A stretch of 64,000 bases of DNA. It comes from Spirochaetaceae bacterium. Its GTDB lineage: Bacteria; Myxococcota_A; UBA9160; UBA4427. Made by a program: the position numbers and the translations under genes. How positions within the stretch are numbered: position 1 is the first letter of the stretch; every line of letters starts with the position of its first letter. The stretch covers positions 310,001-374,000 of the forward strand of contig JACKFD010000002.1 of the NCBI GenBank assembly GCA_020632655.1. Direction: 5' to 3'. Positions 44,258 through 53,580 of the stretch are shown piece after piece. The notes under the pieces are model-generated. The model saw only the letters and a program-made list of their open reading frames with translations, was not told the DNA's origin and ran no database searches.

Positions 44258-45022
44258 GTGGGGAGACTGCAGGGGCGTGTGGCGATCGTGACGGGAGCGG
44301 GCCGCGGCATCGGTCGTGGCGTCGCGCTCGCGCTGGCGGAGGAGGGCGCGTCCCTCGGTCTGATCGAGATCGACGGGGCGACGCTCGCGGAGACCGTGCG
44401 ACTCGTCGAGTCGCGCGGCAGCCGGGTGCTCGCGCTCGAAGGGGACGTCGCCCGCCGCGCGGACTGCGAGGCGATCGTGGCGAAGACGGTCGAGGCCTTC
44501 GGTGGGCTCGATGTGCTCGTCAACAACGCCGCCTGGACGCCGACCCCGGGACGCCTGCTCGTCGACTTCGACGACGAGACCTTCGCGCGGGTCCTCGCGA
44601 CGAACCTGTGGGCGACGTTCTGGTGCATGCAGGCCGCCCACCCGCATTTCGTGAAGCGCGGCCGCGGCGCGATCGTCAACTTCGCGAGCGGCTCGGGAAC
44701 GATCGGCAACGAGACCCAGGGCGCCTACGCCGCCGCGAAGGAGGGCATCCGCGGGCTCTCCCGGGTCGCCTCGCGCGAGTGGGGCCCGCAGAACATCCGC
44801 GTGAACATCGTCTGCCCCTTCGCGAACTCGCCGGGAATGATCGACTGGGCTGCGCTCGATCCGGAAGGGCATGCCGCCGCGATCGAAGAGATCCCGCTCC
44901 GGCGCGTCGGGGACTGCCACGACGACGTGGGTCGGGTCGTGGCCTTCCTGGCGAGCGACGATGCGGCCTACGTGACGGGACAGACGATGTGGGTCGACGG
45001 AGGCTCGGGCTCCGTTCGTTAG
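44258..45022 (+). CDS. SDR family oxidoreductase
   Basis: A 254-residue short-chain dehydrogenase. The Rossmann motif TGAGRGIGRG (about residues 12-21) and the NNAAW motif are followed by the catalytic Ser (FASGSGTIG) and the catalytic YAAAK. The C terminus has the usual VTGQTMWVDGGSG. The GTG start lies behind GAGGAGG. It is divergent from the FadH-like gene; the 172-bp gap has a -10 like TAGACT at 44164-44169 and no other gene. Substrate unknown. Confidence 0.93.
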   Translation: MGRLQGRVAIVTGAGRGIGRGVALALAEEGASLGLIEIDGATLAETVRLVESRGSRVLALEGDVARRADCEAIVAKTVEAFGGLDVLVNNAAWTPTPGRLLVDFDDETFARVLATNLWATFWCMQAAHPHFVKRGRGAIVNFASGSGTIGNETQGAYAAAKEGIRGLSRVASREWGPQNIRVNIVCPFANSPGMIDWAALDPEGHAAAIEEIPLRRVGDCHDDVGRVVAFLASDDAAYVTGQTMWVDGGSGSVR

Positions 45023-45068
45023 GCCGATGCGGGTCTGAGGAGAGCGCTTCGCGCGATGGCTCCGCAGC

Positions 45069-47372
45069 TCAGGCGCGAGTGATGGAGACGGGTACGCCGG
45101 TCAGGATGCTCGTGCCCGAGGGCCGGTCGACGCCCGCGTCGTCGATTACGAGGTTCGCGTTCACGCCGGGTCGTTTCGACGCGACCGAGAGCATCGTGCC
45201 GGGCAGGTGGTGCCCCCAGCCATGCGGCAGGCAGACGACGCCCGGACGCACGCGATCGCTCACCTCCGCCGGCGCCACGACCTCGCCCACGCGCCCCGTG
45301 ATGCGCACCGGGTCGCCGGTCGCGATCCCGAGCCGCGCGGCGTCCGCCGAAGCGATTTCGAGGGTGCAGCGGTCGCGCCCCTTCATCAGGCTCGGCAGGT
45401 TGTGGAGCCACGAGTTCATCGAACGGATCTCCCGGCGGCCGATCAGCAGGAAGGGGCGATCGACCCCGACAGAGGAAGCTCCGTCGAGCCACTCGGCGAG
45501 GTGCGGGAGGTCGGCGAGGATCCGTTCGGGGGCGAGCTCGATCGCGCCGGAGGGCGTCTCGAGGCATTCGGGCAGGGAGGGCTCGAGTCGGCCGAGCGAC
45601 ACGCCCTGCGGACACTCCGCCAGGCGTTCGAGGGAGAGGCCGTCGGGCACGAGGCCGAAGCCGTCTCCGTGCGCGCCCAGGCGCAGCAGCAGGTCGATCA
45701 AGCGGCGGGGCCCGGGCTCCTTCGCCAGACCTTCGACGATCTGCGTCGCGTCGAGCTTGCCGGCGAAGGGACTGCGCTCGAGCACGAGCGGCACGATCTG
45801 CCCGACCACGAGGTCGTCGACCTGTTCGTCCGAGAGCGCGTGGAGCCCCATGACGCGCTTCGCCAGCCCGAGCAGCGTGCGCCAGATCGGCCGCAGCCCC
45901 GGCTCGACGCCCATCGCGGCGGGCGACCACTTCGCCACGTTCTCGACCGCGAAGTGCAGCAGCGCCAGGTCGTAGGTGTCGTTGGAGAGCGGTGGCGTAG
46001 GGGGCAGGATCAGATCCGCGTGACGGGTCGTCTCGTTCAGGTAGTAGTCGAAGGCGACCATGAACTCGAGACGGTCGAGGGCGCGCGCGACCCGGGCGGC
46101 ATGGGGCGTCGAGCAGACGGGGTTGCCCGCGATGACCACGAGCGCCCGGATCCGGTCCTCGCGCTCGGACTCGATCTCCTCGGAGAACGCCGCCATCGGC
46201 CACTCGCCCAGGATCTGGTCGTAGCCCGAGACGGGACTCTTCTCTCGTCCGAAGGCCGGGGCCTCGCCGGGGCGTCCGCCCGCGAAGGCGAGGCTCGCCG
46301 CCGGCCGCGGGAAGAGCAGCCCGCCTTCCCGGTCGAGGCGTCCCGTCAGGATCGCGAGCAGGTCGATCGCCCAGTGGGTGAGGGTGCCGAAGCGCTGCAC
46401 GCTGGCGCCCATGCGGCCGTAGACGGCGGCGCGGGGAGCGCGGGCGAGCTCGCGGGCGAGGCGGCGGATCGTCTCGGCCTCGACGCCGCAGGCCAGGGCG
46501 ACCCGCTCGGGCGGGAGCGACGCGACGACCTCGCGTACGCGCGGCAGGTCGCGCACGAAGCCCGCCGCTGCACCGAGGTCGACGAGCGACTCCTCGAAGA
46601 GCACGTGCACCATCGCGAGGAGCATCGCCGCATCGCCGCCCGGTCGGATCGGCACGTGCTCGTCCGCGATCGCCGCGGTCTCCGTTCGGCGCGGATCGAC
46701 GACGACGAGCCGTCCGCCGCGCGCGCGCAGCGCCTCGAGCCGCTTCTTGATGCCGGGCGCCGTCATCAGGCTGCCGTTCGAGGCGACCGGGTTGGCCCCC
46801 ACCACGAAGAGATGATCGCAGCGGTCGACGTCGGGGACGGGCGTGTTCAGGAAGCCGCCGTACATGAGTCCCGCCTGCACCCAGCGCGGCCAGGTGTCGA
46901 GCGAGCCTGCCGAGAACTGGCTGCGCGTCGGGATCGCGCGCTGCACGACGTTCCAGTAGAGCAGGGACTGCGCGTCGTGGATGGTCGGGTTGCCGCGGTA
47001 GAGCGCGATCGCGTCGACGCCGTGGGCGTCGCGGATCGCCGTGAGGCGCTCGGCGGCGAGATCGAGGGCCTCCTCCCAGCCGATCGGCTCGAAGCCCGTC
47101 GCGGTCCGACGCAGCGGGCCGCGCAGCCGGTCCGGATCGTCCTGCAGGTCCCCGAGTGCGTGGGCCTTCGGGCAGACGTGCCCGCGCGAGAAGGGGTCTT
47201 CGGGGTCGCCCTCGATGCGCTCGACGCGGTCGCCCGTGCCGGCTGCGCGCGACACCGTCACGCGGATGCCGCAGGTCGCCTCGCACAGGGTGCAGGTGCG
47301 GCGGACGATGTCCCGGGTCGTACCGTCGGGATCGGCGGCTCGGTGGAGCGAGGAGTGGGACGTCGGAGTCAT
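45069..47372 (-). CDS. Molybdopterin-dependent oxidoreductase, paralogue 1
   Basis: A 767-residue bis-MGD enzyme. The [4Fe-4S] motif is CTLCEATC (about residues 27-34) with a fourth cysteine in GHVCPKAHALG. The core motifs GNPTIHDA, VGANPVASNGSL and DPRRTETAAIADEH, and the C-terminal MNSWLHNLPSLMKGRDRC and PHGWGHHLPGTM, are intact. No TAT signal is evident, so it is probably cytoplasmic. No partner subunit is nearby. It is clearly related to the protein encoded at 51324-53546. The substrate is unassigned. Confidence 0.9.
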   Translation of the reverse strand: MTPTSHSSLHRAADPDGTTRDIVRRTCTLCEATCGIRVTVSRAAGTGDRVERIEGDPEDPFSRGHVCPKAHALGDLQDDPDRLRGPLRRTATGFEPIGWEEALDLAAERLTAIRDAHGVDAIALYRGNPTIHDAQSLLYWNVVQRAIPTRSQFSAGSLDTWPRWVQAGLMYGGFLNTPVPDVDRCDHLFVVGANPVASNGSLMTAPGIKKRLEALRARGGRLVVVDPRRTETAAIADEHVPIRPGGDAAMLLAMVHVLFEESLVDLGAAAGFVRDLPRVREVVASLPPERVALACGVEAETIRRLARELARAPRAAVYGRMGASVQRFGTLTHWAIDLLAILTGRLDREGGLLFPRPAASLAFAGGRPGEAPAFGREKSPVSGYDQILGEWPMAAFSEEIESEREDRIRALVVIAGNPVCSTPHAARVARALDRLEFMVAFDYYLNETTRHADLILPPTPPLSNDTYDLALLHFAVENVAKWSPAAMGVEPGLRPIWRTLLGLAKRVMGLHALSDEQVDDLVVGQIVPLVLERSPFAGKLDATQIVEGLAKEPGPRRLIDLLLRLGAHGDGFGLVPDGLSLERLAECPQGVSLGRLEPSLPECLETPSGAIELAPERILADLPHLAEWLDGASSVGVDRPFLLIGRREIRSMNSWLHNLPSLMKGRDRCTLEIASADAARLGIATGDPVRITGRVGEVVAPAEVSDRVRPGVVCLPHGWGHHLPGTMLSVASKRPGVNANLVIDDAGVDRPSGTSILTGVPVSITRA

Positions 47373-47519
47373 GCGTGGGCCTCCCGGGCGTCTGGGGCGG
47401 GCGGGACAGGCGGGGCTACCGGGGCCGGGGGCCGACTCCGAGCGGACGGATCCGTGGAGCGAACCGGGTGCCCTCGACTCGCGCCAACCCGGCGTCGAGC
47501 ACGTTCGAGGATACGGGGT

Positions 47520-47544
47520 TTTGGTATGGTCGCCTGGTCCAATC
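47520..47544 (+). promoter_or_regulatory. Possible MocR-type operator/promoter region
   Basis: A TTTTGGTAT element and TGGTCCAAT (two TGG-T repeats with about 10-bp spacing) lie 27-50 bases upstream of the MocR gene. MocR regulators bind spaced direct repeats of this kind, often near their own promoter. It is a suggestion from pattern and position only. Confidence 0.35.
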
Positions 47545-47570
47545 TCGGATGAATCGGAGGGGCCAATCGA

Positions 47571-49196
47571 ATGTCGACCCGTCCAGCGGCCCCCCGGCGA
47601 CGACGCGACGGGGGCAACCTGCGCGACCTCCCGCTCGATGGCGACGGGCCGCTCTACGGGCAGATCTACCGGGCGATGCGCGCGGCGATCCTGGCGGGTC
47701 GCGCACGGCCGGGCGTGCGGCTGCCGACCACGCGAGCGCTGGCGCGCGAGCTCGGCTGCTCACGGAATACGGTGGTCGCCGCCTTCGAGCCGCTTCGGGC
47801 GGAGGGGTACGTCGTGACGCGGGTGGGCGCGGGCACCTTCGTGACCGCGCCCCCGAGCCCGGCGACGAGCCGACCGGCGGGGGCTCCGACCAGCGCCCCG
47901 GTCTCGCTCGGCGCCCCGGCGGCCGCCCCCGTGCTCTCGCGCTACGGCCGTGCGCTCCGCGACGGTGACCCGCGGCGCGTCTACGACGGGGCGCTCGCGT
48001 CCAGCGCGCCGCCCTGGGACTTCCGGCCCTGTGTACCCGAGCTCGAGGACCTCTCCTACGACGCCTGGCGTCGTCAGCTCGTGCGGACCGCCCATCACCT
48101 CCCGACCCGCGCCTTCGACTACGCCGATCCCGCCGGCGACCCGACGCTGCGCGAGACGATCGCCGCCTACCTTGCGCGGGCGCGCGGTGTCGAGTGCCGC
48201 GCCGAGGACGTCCTCGTCGTGGGTGGCGTGGCCCAGGCCCTCGATCTCGCCTCGAGGCTCCTCCTCGACGCCGGCGACGGCGTGCTGCTCGAGGATCCCC
48301 ACTACCTCGGGGCGCGGCGGGTCTTCGAGGCGGCGGGCGCGCGTCTCGTCGGCGCGCCGGTCGATGGCGAGGGCGTCGACCTCGGAGCGGTTGCGGCCGA
48401 ACGGCTCGCGGGCTGTCGACTGGCCTACGTGACGCCCTCGCATCAATTCCCGACCGGCAGCGTGCTCTCGCTCGGTCGTCGTCTCGCGCTGCTCGACTGG
48501 GCGACCGCCGCGAATGCCTTCGTGATCGAGGACGACTACGACTCCGAGTTCCGTTATGCGGGGCGGGCGATTCCCTCGATGAAGAGCCTCGATACCGCCG
48601 GGCGTGTCATCTACGTCGGCACCTTCTCGAAGACGCTGCTGCCCTCGCTGCGCATCGCCTACGTCGTCGCGCCGCCGCCGCTCGCCCCGCTCTTCCGGAC
48701 GGCGAAGTGGATGGCGGACTGGTCGGCCCCCGGCTTCGAGCAGGCGGCGCTCGCGCGATTCCTCGAGACGGGGGAGTTCGAGCGGCATCTGCGACGGGCG
48801 CGCACGCTCTACGCCGAGCGGCGGGCCGCGCTGGTCGAGGCGCTGGCGGAGCGGGCCGGCGTGTTCCGTCCGGTCTGGCGCGACAGCCAGGCGGGCCTCC
48901 ACCTGCTGGTCCGCTTTCCGGAATGGCCCGCGACGCGCATCGATGCGCTGCTGCGCGCGGCGCGCGAGCGCGGACTCGGCCTCTATCCGGCGGCGCCCTG
49001 CTACCTCGAGCGGGCGCCCGACGCGCTCGAGCTCGTGATGGGCTTCGGCCGGCTCTCGCCCGCGCGCCTGTGCGAAGGCGTGTCCAAGCTGGCCGAGCTC
49101 CTTGCGGCGCCCGCGCCGGCGCGGGCCTCGGATCCACCCCCGGCCCGCCCCGGACACCCGGCCGCCGATCGGGGGTGGTCCGAGAAAAAGCCGTGA
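47571..49196 (+). CDS. MocR-family PLP-dependent transcriptional regulator
   Basis: A 541-residue MocR/GabR/PdxR-type protein. The N-terminal winged helix (about residues 28-95) reads RPGVRLPTTRALARELGCSRNTVVAAFEPLRAEGYV with GAGTFV. The aminotransferase-like domain (about 130-500) carries the PLP lysine in GTFSKTLLPSLR and EDDYDSEFRY. GGAGG lies before the ATG. Such regulators control vitamin B6 or amino-acid genes in response to PLP adducts; the target here is not known, but it is divergent from the first Mo-enzyme paralogue. Confidence 0.92.
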   Translation: MSTRPAAPRRRRDGGNLRDLPLDGDGPLYGQIYRAMRAAILAGRARPGVRLPTTRALARELGCSRNTVVAAFEPLRAEGYVVTRVGAGTFVTAPPSPATSRPAGAPTSAPVSLGAPAAAPVLSRYGRALRDGDPRRVYDGALASSAPPWDFRPCVPELEDLSYDAWRRQLVRTAHHLPTRAFDYADPAGDPTLRETIAAYLARARGVECRAEDVLVVGGVAQALDLASRLLLDAGDGVLLEDPHYLGARRVFEAAGARLVGAPVDGEGVDLGAVAAERLAGCRLAYVTPSHQFPTGSVLSLGRRLALLDWATAANAFVIEDDYDSEFRYAGRAIPSMKSLDTAGRVIYVGTFSKTLLPSLRIAYVVAPPPLAPLFRTAKWMADWSAPGFEQAALARFLETGEFERHLRRARTLYAERRAALVEALAERAGVFRPVWRDSQAGLHLLVRFPEWPATRIDALLRAARERGLGLYPAAPCYLERAPDALELVMGFGRLSPARLCEGVSKLAELLAAPAPARASDPPPARPGHPAADRGWSEKKP

Positions 49197-49224
49197 AGTC
49201 AGGGGCTTAGCTGCCGGCCTGGAC

Positions 49225-49253
49225 TTGTCCGGGAGAGCAGGTGTCGGTATACA
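49225..49253 (+). promoter_or_regulatory. Sigma-70-like promoter of the DAHP synthase gene
   Basis: TTGTCC (49225-49230) and TATACA (49248-49253) are separated by exactly 17 bases, and lie 80-108 bases upstream of the ATG. The MocR gene ends just before it, so the promoter marks a new transcription unit. Confidence 0.6.
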
Positions 49254-49332
49254 ACCGCGTTCGGGTCCCACGCGCCGGAAGGCCCGAAGGGCTCGCCGGG
49301 CCGCGCTGCGGCGGGCGACACGAGGTTCGACC

Positions 49333-50400
49333 ATGCTGCACGAAATCGACGACGTCCGGATCCAGCACGTCCGGCCGCTGATGGCCCCGGCGATCCTGCT
49401 CGAGGATCTGCCCGTCGGTGAGGCCCAGAACGAGACGATCTGGGGTGGCCGTCGGGCGATCGAGCGGATCCTCGCCCGAGAGGACGATCGGCTCGTGGTC
49501 GTCGTCGGGCCCTGCTCGATCCACGATCCGACGGCTGGCCTCGACTACGCGCGCCGACTCGTACCGATCCGCGATCGCTACGCCGACGAGCTGTTGATCG
49601 TGATGCGCGTCTACTTCGAGAAGCCGCGCACGACCGTCGGCTGGAAGGGCCTGATCAACGACCCGCACCTCGATGGCAGCTTCGCGATCCGCGAAGGGCT
49701 GCGCACGGCGCGACGATTCCTGCTCGACGTGACCGCCCTCGGTCTGCCTACGGGCAGCGAGTTCCTCGACCCGATCATGCCCCAGTTCTACGCCGACCTC
49801 GTGTCCTGGGGCGCGATCGGTGCGCGCACGACCGAGAGCCAGGTCCATAGAGAGCTCGCCTCCGGTCTCTCCATGCCCGTGGGCTTCAAGAACGGCACCT
49901 ACGGCACGGTCCAGATGGCGATCGACGGGATCGGCGCCGCCGCCGGCGAGCACCATTTCCTGTCGGTCACGAAGCAGGGCGTGGCCGGCATCGTCGCGAC
50001 CAAGGGCAACCCCTTCTGCCACGTGATCCTGCGCGGCGGCTCGAGCGGTCCCAACTACGACGCGGACTCGATCGCCCGGGTGGCGGCGCAGCTCGAGGCG
50101 GCGGGTCTCCCCGTTCGCATCATGGTCGACTGCAGTCACGCCAACAGCGGCAAGGACCACGAGAAGCAGCCGGAGGTCGCCGAGTCGATCGCGAGCCAGG
50201 TCGCGGGGGGCGACGACTCGATCTTCGGCGTGATGATGGAGAGCTTCCTGCTCGACGGGAACCAGAAGCACTCCCAGTCCCAGGGCAGCGCCGGCCTCGT
50301 CTACGGCCAGAGCATCACGGACAAGTGCATGAGCTGGGAGCGGACCGAGCCGCTCTTCGAGCGCCTCGCCGAAGCGGTGCGCAAGCGCCGGGGGCATTAG
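49333..50400 (+). CDS. aroG: 3-deoxy-7-phosphoheptulonate synthase (class I)
   Basis: A 355-residue class I DAHP synthase, the first enzyme of the shikimate pathway, which joins phosphoenolpyruvate and erythrose-4-phosphate. Diagnostic stretches are VVVGPCSIHD, FEKPRTTVGWKG, GARTTESQVHRELASG, VGFKNGT and VDCSHANSGKDHEKQ. Length is standard. The ATG follows the sequence CGAGG. A strong promoter lies upstream. No other shikimate gene is next to it. Confidence 0.95.
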   Translation: MLHEIDDVRIQHVRPLMAPAILLEDLPVGEAQNETIWGGRRAIERILAREDDRLVVVVGPCSIHDPTAGLDYARRLVPIRDRYADELLIVMRVYFEKPRTTVGWKGLINDPHLDGSFAIREGLRTARRFLLDVTALGLPTGSEFLDPIMPQFYADLVSWGAIGARTTESQVHRELASGLSMPVGFKNGTYGTVQMAIDGIGAAAGEHHFLSVTKQGVAGIVATKGNPFCHVILRGGSSGPNYDADSIARVAAQLEAAGLPVRIMVDCSHANSGKDHEKQPEVAESIASQVAGGDDSIFGVMMESFLLDGNQKHSQSQGSAGLVYGQSITDKCMSWERTEPLFERLAEAVRKRRGH

Positions 50401-50403
50401 GCG

Positions 50404-50419
50404 AGCCCGCGTCGCGGGC
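50404..50419 (+). terminator. Possible hairpin after the DAHP synthase gene
   Basis: GCCCGC and GCGGGC form a 6-bp stem with a 3-base loop just after the stop. It lacks a T tract; evidence is weak and rests on position. Confidence 0.3.
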
Positions 50420-50494
50420 GGCCCGGGCAGGGCGGCGCGAGCGCGGCTCCGGGCCCGCGAGGCCACTCGCGCCGGCGGGCAGGAGGGGAGGACG

Positions 50495-51292
50495 ATGTCG
50501 ACGACGAAGACGCTCGAGTACTGCATCGCCGAGCGCGACGGTCGGATCCTGACCGTCACGATCAATCGCCCGGAGCGCATGAACGCGCTGCATTGGAAGG
50601 CGAACGAGGAGCTCGCGGGGGTCTTCGACGAGTTCGTCGCCGATCCCGAGCTCTGGGTCGCGATCATCACGGGCGCCGGCGATCGGGCCTTCTCTGCGGG
50701 CAACGACCTGAAGTACCAGGCGCAGGAGGCGGGGGGCGAGCTGAAGGCCGGCCCCTCGACCGGCTTCGCGGGGCTCACGGCCCGCTACGACAACACCAAG
50801 CCCGTGATCGCGGCGGTGAACGGCGTGGCGATGGGCGGGGGCTTCGAGATCGCGCTGGCCTGCGACCTGATCATCGCGGCGTCGAACGCCGTGTTCGCGC
50901 TGCCGGAGCCGCGCGTCGGGCTCGCGGCCCTCGCGGGCGGTGTCCATCGGCTCCCGCGCCAGATCGGGATGAAGCGCGCGATGGGCATGATGCTGACCGG
51001 GCGACGGGTCTCGGCGGAAGAGGGCGAGCGGCTCGGCTTCGTGAACGAGGTCGTTGCGCCCGGGGACCTGATGGCGGCGGCGCGGCGATGGGCCGACCAG
51101 ATCGTGGAGTGCGCACCGCTCTCCGTGCGTGCCACGAAGCAGGCCGCCATGCAGGGGCTCGCGCACGGCTTGATCGAGGACGCGATGGCCGCGCGCTACG
51201 ACGCGATCGCGACGCTCTTCAAGAGCGAGGACTTCGTGGAGGGGCCGCTCGCCTTCGCGGAGAAGCGGGCGCCGCGATGGAAGGGGCGCTGA
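50495..51292 (+). CDS. Enoyl-CoA hydratase/isomerase family protein
   Basis: A 265-residue crotonase. The N-terminal NRPERMNALHW, oxyanion-hole GAGDRAFSAGNDLK and NGVAMGGGFEIALACDLI, and FALPEPRVGL are present. Both catalytic glutamates found in true hydratases (in GGGFE and ALPEP) are conserved. GGAGGGGAGG lies before the ATG. The enzyme probably hydrates or isomerises an enoyl-CoA. The neighbours do not define a specific pathway. Confidence 0.92.
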   Translation: MSTTKTLEYCIAERDGRILTVTINRPERMNALHWKANEELAGVFDEFVADPELWVAIITGAGDRAFSAGNDLKYQAQEAGGELKAGPSTGFAGLTARYDNTKPVIAAVNGVAMGGGFEIALACDLIIAASNAVFALPEPRVGLAALAGGVHRLPRQIGMKRAMGMMLTGRRVSAEEGERLGFVNEVVAPGDLMAAARRWADQIVECAPLSVRATKQAAMQGLAHGLIEDAMAARYDAIATLFKSEDFVEGPLAFAEKRAPRWKGR

Positions 51293-51323
51293 GCCCACTC
51301 CGGCCGGGTCTGTCGGAGATCGA

Positions 51324-53546
51324 CTAACAGGCCTCGATCTCGACCGGAATGCCGTTCGCGACGCTCGTGCCCGAGGGCACGTCGAGCGGCCCGTCGTCGG
51401 TCAGCACGTTCGCGTTGGCGCCGGGCTGCCTTTCACGCGCGACGTCGAGGCGCACGCCGGGCTCGCCATGGCCGAAGCCGTGCGGGAGACTGACGACGCC
51501 GGGCATGACCTCGTCGCTCAGCGCGACGTCGACCTCGAGCACGCCCGCGCGCGAGCGCACCCGCGCCCGGCAGCCCTCGTGAAGCCCACGTCGCGCCGCA
51601 TCGTCCGGATGCACGATCAAGGTGCAGCGCGGACGCCCCTTGGCGAGGGCGGGGAGGTTGTGGAGCCAGGAGTTCATCCCACGCGGCTGGCGGCGCCCCA
51701 CGAGCCGCAGCCCCTCCGCCGTCTCGTAGGCGGCGCGACGCTCCCGGAGGCGGGCAACGTCGTCGGTGATCAGCGGATCGGCGAGGCGGATGCGTCGCCC
51801 CTCCGTCCGCAGGATGTCGAGCAGGCGGGGCTCGAGCGGGCCGAGGTCGATCGCCCTCCGCGCCGCCTTCAGCTTCTCGAGCGTGAGCCCGTCGGGCCTT
51901 CGCCCGAAGTGGTCGCCATAGGGCCCGCAGCGCAGCTGCAGATCCACGAGCCGCATCGGCCCGCGCTCGGGCCCGAGCGCGTCGAGCACCGCCTGCGTAT
52001 CGAGGCCGAGCTTCCCCGCGAATCGCGTCACGTTCTGCACGAGGCCCATCTGATCGAGGGTTGCGGCGTCGGTTCCGAGCATCCGGGCCGCGAGCTCGAG
52101 GTAGATCTCCCAGGAGCGCTTCTCGCCGGGCTCCGCCTCGAAGACGGCCTCGCCGTAGCGCGCGAAGTTGTGGATCGAGGTCGACTGGCAGAGGAAGTCG
52201 TAGTTGTCGTGGGTGAGCTGCGGCGCGGTCGGCAGGATCAGGTCGGCGTGCCGCGTGGTCTCGTTCAGGTAGATGTCGACGGCGACCATGAAGTCGAGGC
52301 TCGCGAGGCCCCTTGCGATGCGATCGCCGGCGGGCATCGAGAGCACGGGGTTGCCCGCGACGACGAAGAGCCCGCGCACGCGCTTCTCCCCCGCCCGCTC
52401 GGGATCCAGCTCCTCGGCGAAGGAGGACGCGGGCAGATGACCATCGATCGTCGGCAGTCCGCGCACCGCCGTGCGATAGGGCCCGATCGGAATCGGCGGG
52501 AGCGGCCCGCCGGGCTCGTGCTGACCCGTCGCCGGTCGCGGGAACATCATGCCGCCGGGCTCGTCGTAGCGACCCAGCAGGATGTTCACGACGTCGACGA
52601 GCCAGCTCGCGAGGGTGCCGAACTCGACGGTGCAGGTGCCGATCCGACCGTAGACGCAGGCCCGGGGATGGGTCGACAGCTCGCGCGCGATCCGGCGCGC
52701 CGTCTCGGCGGGAATGCCCGTCGCACGCGCCGTCGACTCGGGGGAGAAGTCGCGGGCGAGGGCGCGGATCTCGTCGAGTCCGTCGACGTGTTCGCCGAGC
52801 CGCCCCGGGCGCAGCAGCCCCTCCTCGAAGATCACGTGGACGAGCGAGAAGAGGAGGTAGGCGTCCGCGCCCGGCCGGATGAAGAGATGCTCGTCGGCGA
52901 CGCGCGCCGTCTCGGTTCGGCGGGGGTCGACGACGACGATCCGCCCGCCGCGCTCCTGGACGGCGCGCAAGCGCTTGCGCACGTCGGGCGCGCCCATCAG
53001 GCTGCCCTGGGAGACGATCGGGTTGCCGCCGAGGCAGAGGAAGTAGTCGCAGCGATCGATGTCCGGGATCGGCAGGATCGAGCCCTTCCCGAATAGCACC
53101 CGCGACGTGTAGAGCTTCGGGAAGTGGTCCATCGTCGCCGCGGAGAACATGCGCGGCGTTCGCAGCGCCTCGAAGAGGTAGCGGTTGTAGAGCAGGGAGC
53201 CGACGTCGAAGCCGCTCGGGTTGCCGATGTAGAGACCGAGCGCCTCGGGACCGTGTTCGGTCTGGATGCGGCGCAGACCCTCGGCTGCGAAGTCGAGGGC
53301 TTCGTCCCAGTCGAGCTCCGCCCAGTCTCCGTCGGGCATGCGGCGGATCGGGCGGCGGATCCGATCGGGATCCTCGAAGACGCCGGCGAGCGCCGTGGCC
53401 TTCGGGCAGAGATGGCCGCGACTGATCGGATCCTCGGCGTTTCCCTCGATCCGCAGCACCTCGCGGCGCTCCCGGTCGGCCAGCACGCGGAGTCCGCAGC
53501 TCGCCTCGCAGATCGGACAGGAGCGATGGAACCAGCGGGCGCTCAT
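51324..53546 (-). CDS. Molybdopterin-dependent oxidoreductase, paralogue 2
   Basis: A 740-residue bis-MGD enzyme closely related to the one at 45069-47372. [4Fe-4S] cysteines: CPICEASC (residues about 10-17) and GHLCPKATALAG. The motifs LGGNPIVSQGSLMGAPDVRKRL, DPRRTETARVADEHL and the C-terminal MNSWLHNLPALAKGRPRC are present. No partner gene, no TAT signal. Convergent with the enoyl-CoA hydratase gene by 31 bases. Function unknown; formate, arsenite or polysulfide-type substrates are all possible for the superfamily. Confidence 0.9.
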   Translation of the reverse strand: MSARWFHRSCPICEASCGLRVLADRERREVLRIEGNAEDPISRGHLCPKATALAGVFEDPDRIRRPIRRMPDGDWAELDWDEALDFAAEGLRRIQTEHGPEALGLYIGNPSGFDVGSLLYNRYLFEALRTPRMFSAATMDHFPKLYTSRVLFGKGSILPIPDIDRCDYFLCLGGNPIVSQGSLMGAPDVRKRLRAVQERGGRIVVVDPRRTETARVADEHLFIRPGADAYLLFSLVHVIFEEGLLRPGRLGEHVDGLDEIRALARDFSPESTARATGIPAETARRIARELSTHPRACVYGRIGTCTVEFGTLASWLVDVVNILLGRYDEPGGMMFPRPATGQHEPGGPLPPIPIGPYRTAVRGLPTIDGHLPASSFAEELDPERAGEKRVRGLFVVAGNPVLSMPAGDRIARGLASLDFMVAVDIYLNETTRHADLILPTAPQLTHDNYDFLCQSTSIHNFARYGEAVFEAEPGEKRSWEIYLELAARMLGTDAATLDQMGLVQNVTRFAGKLGLDTQAVLDALGPERGPMRLVDLQLRCGPYGDHFGRRPDGLTLEKLKAARRAIDLGPLEPRLLDILRTEGRRIRLADPLITDDVARLRERRAAYETAEGLRLVGRRQPRGMNSWLHNLPALAKGRPRCTLIVHPDDAARRGLHEGCRARVRSRAGVLEVDVALSDEVMPGVVSLPHGFGHGEPGVRLDVARERQPGANANVLTDDGPLDVPSGTSVANGIPVEIEAC

Positions 53547-53580
53547 GGGCGCGCAACGCCGCGTTCGAGCTTCGTCGTCC

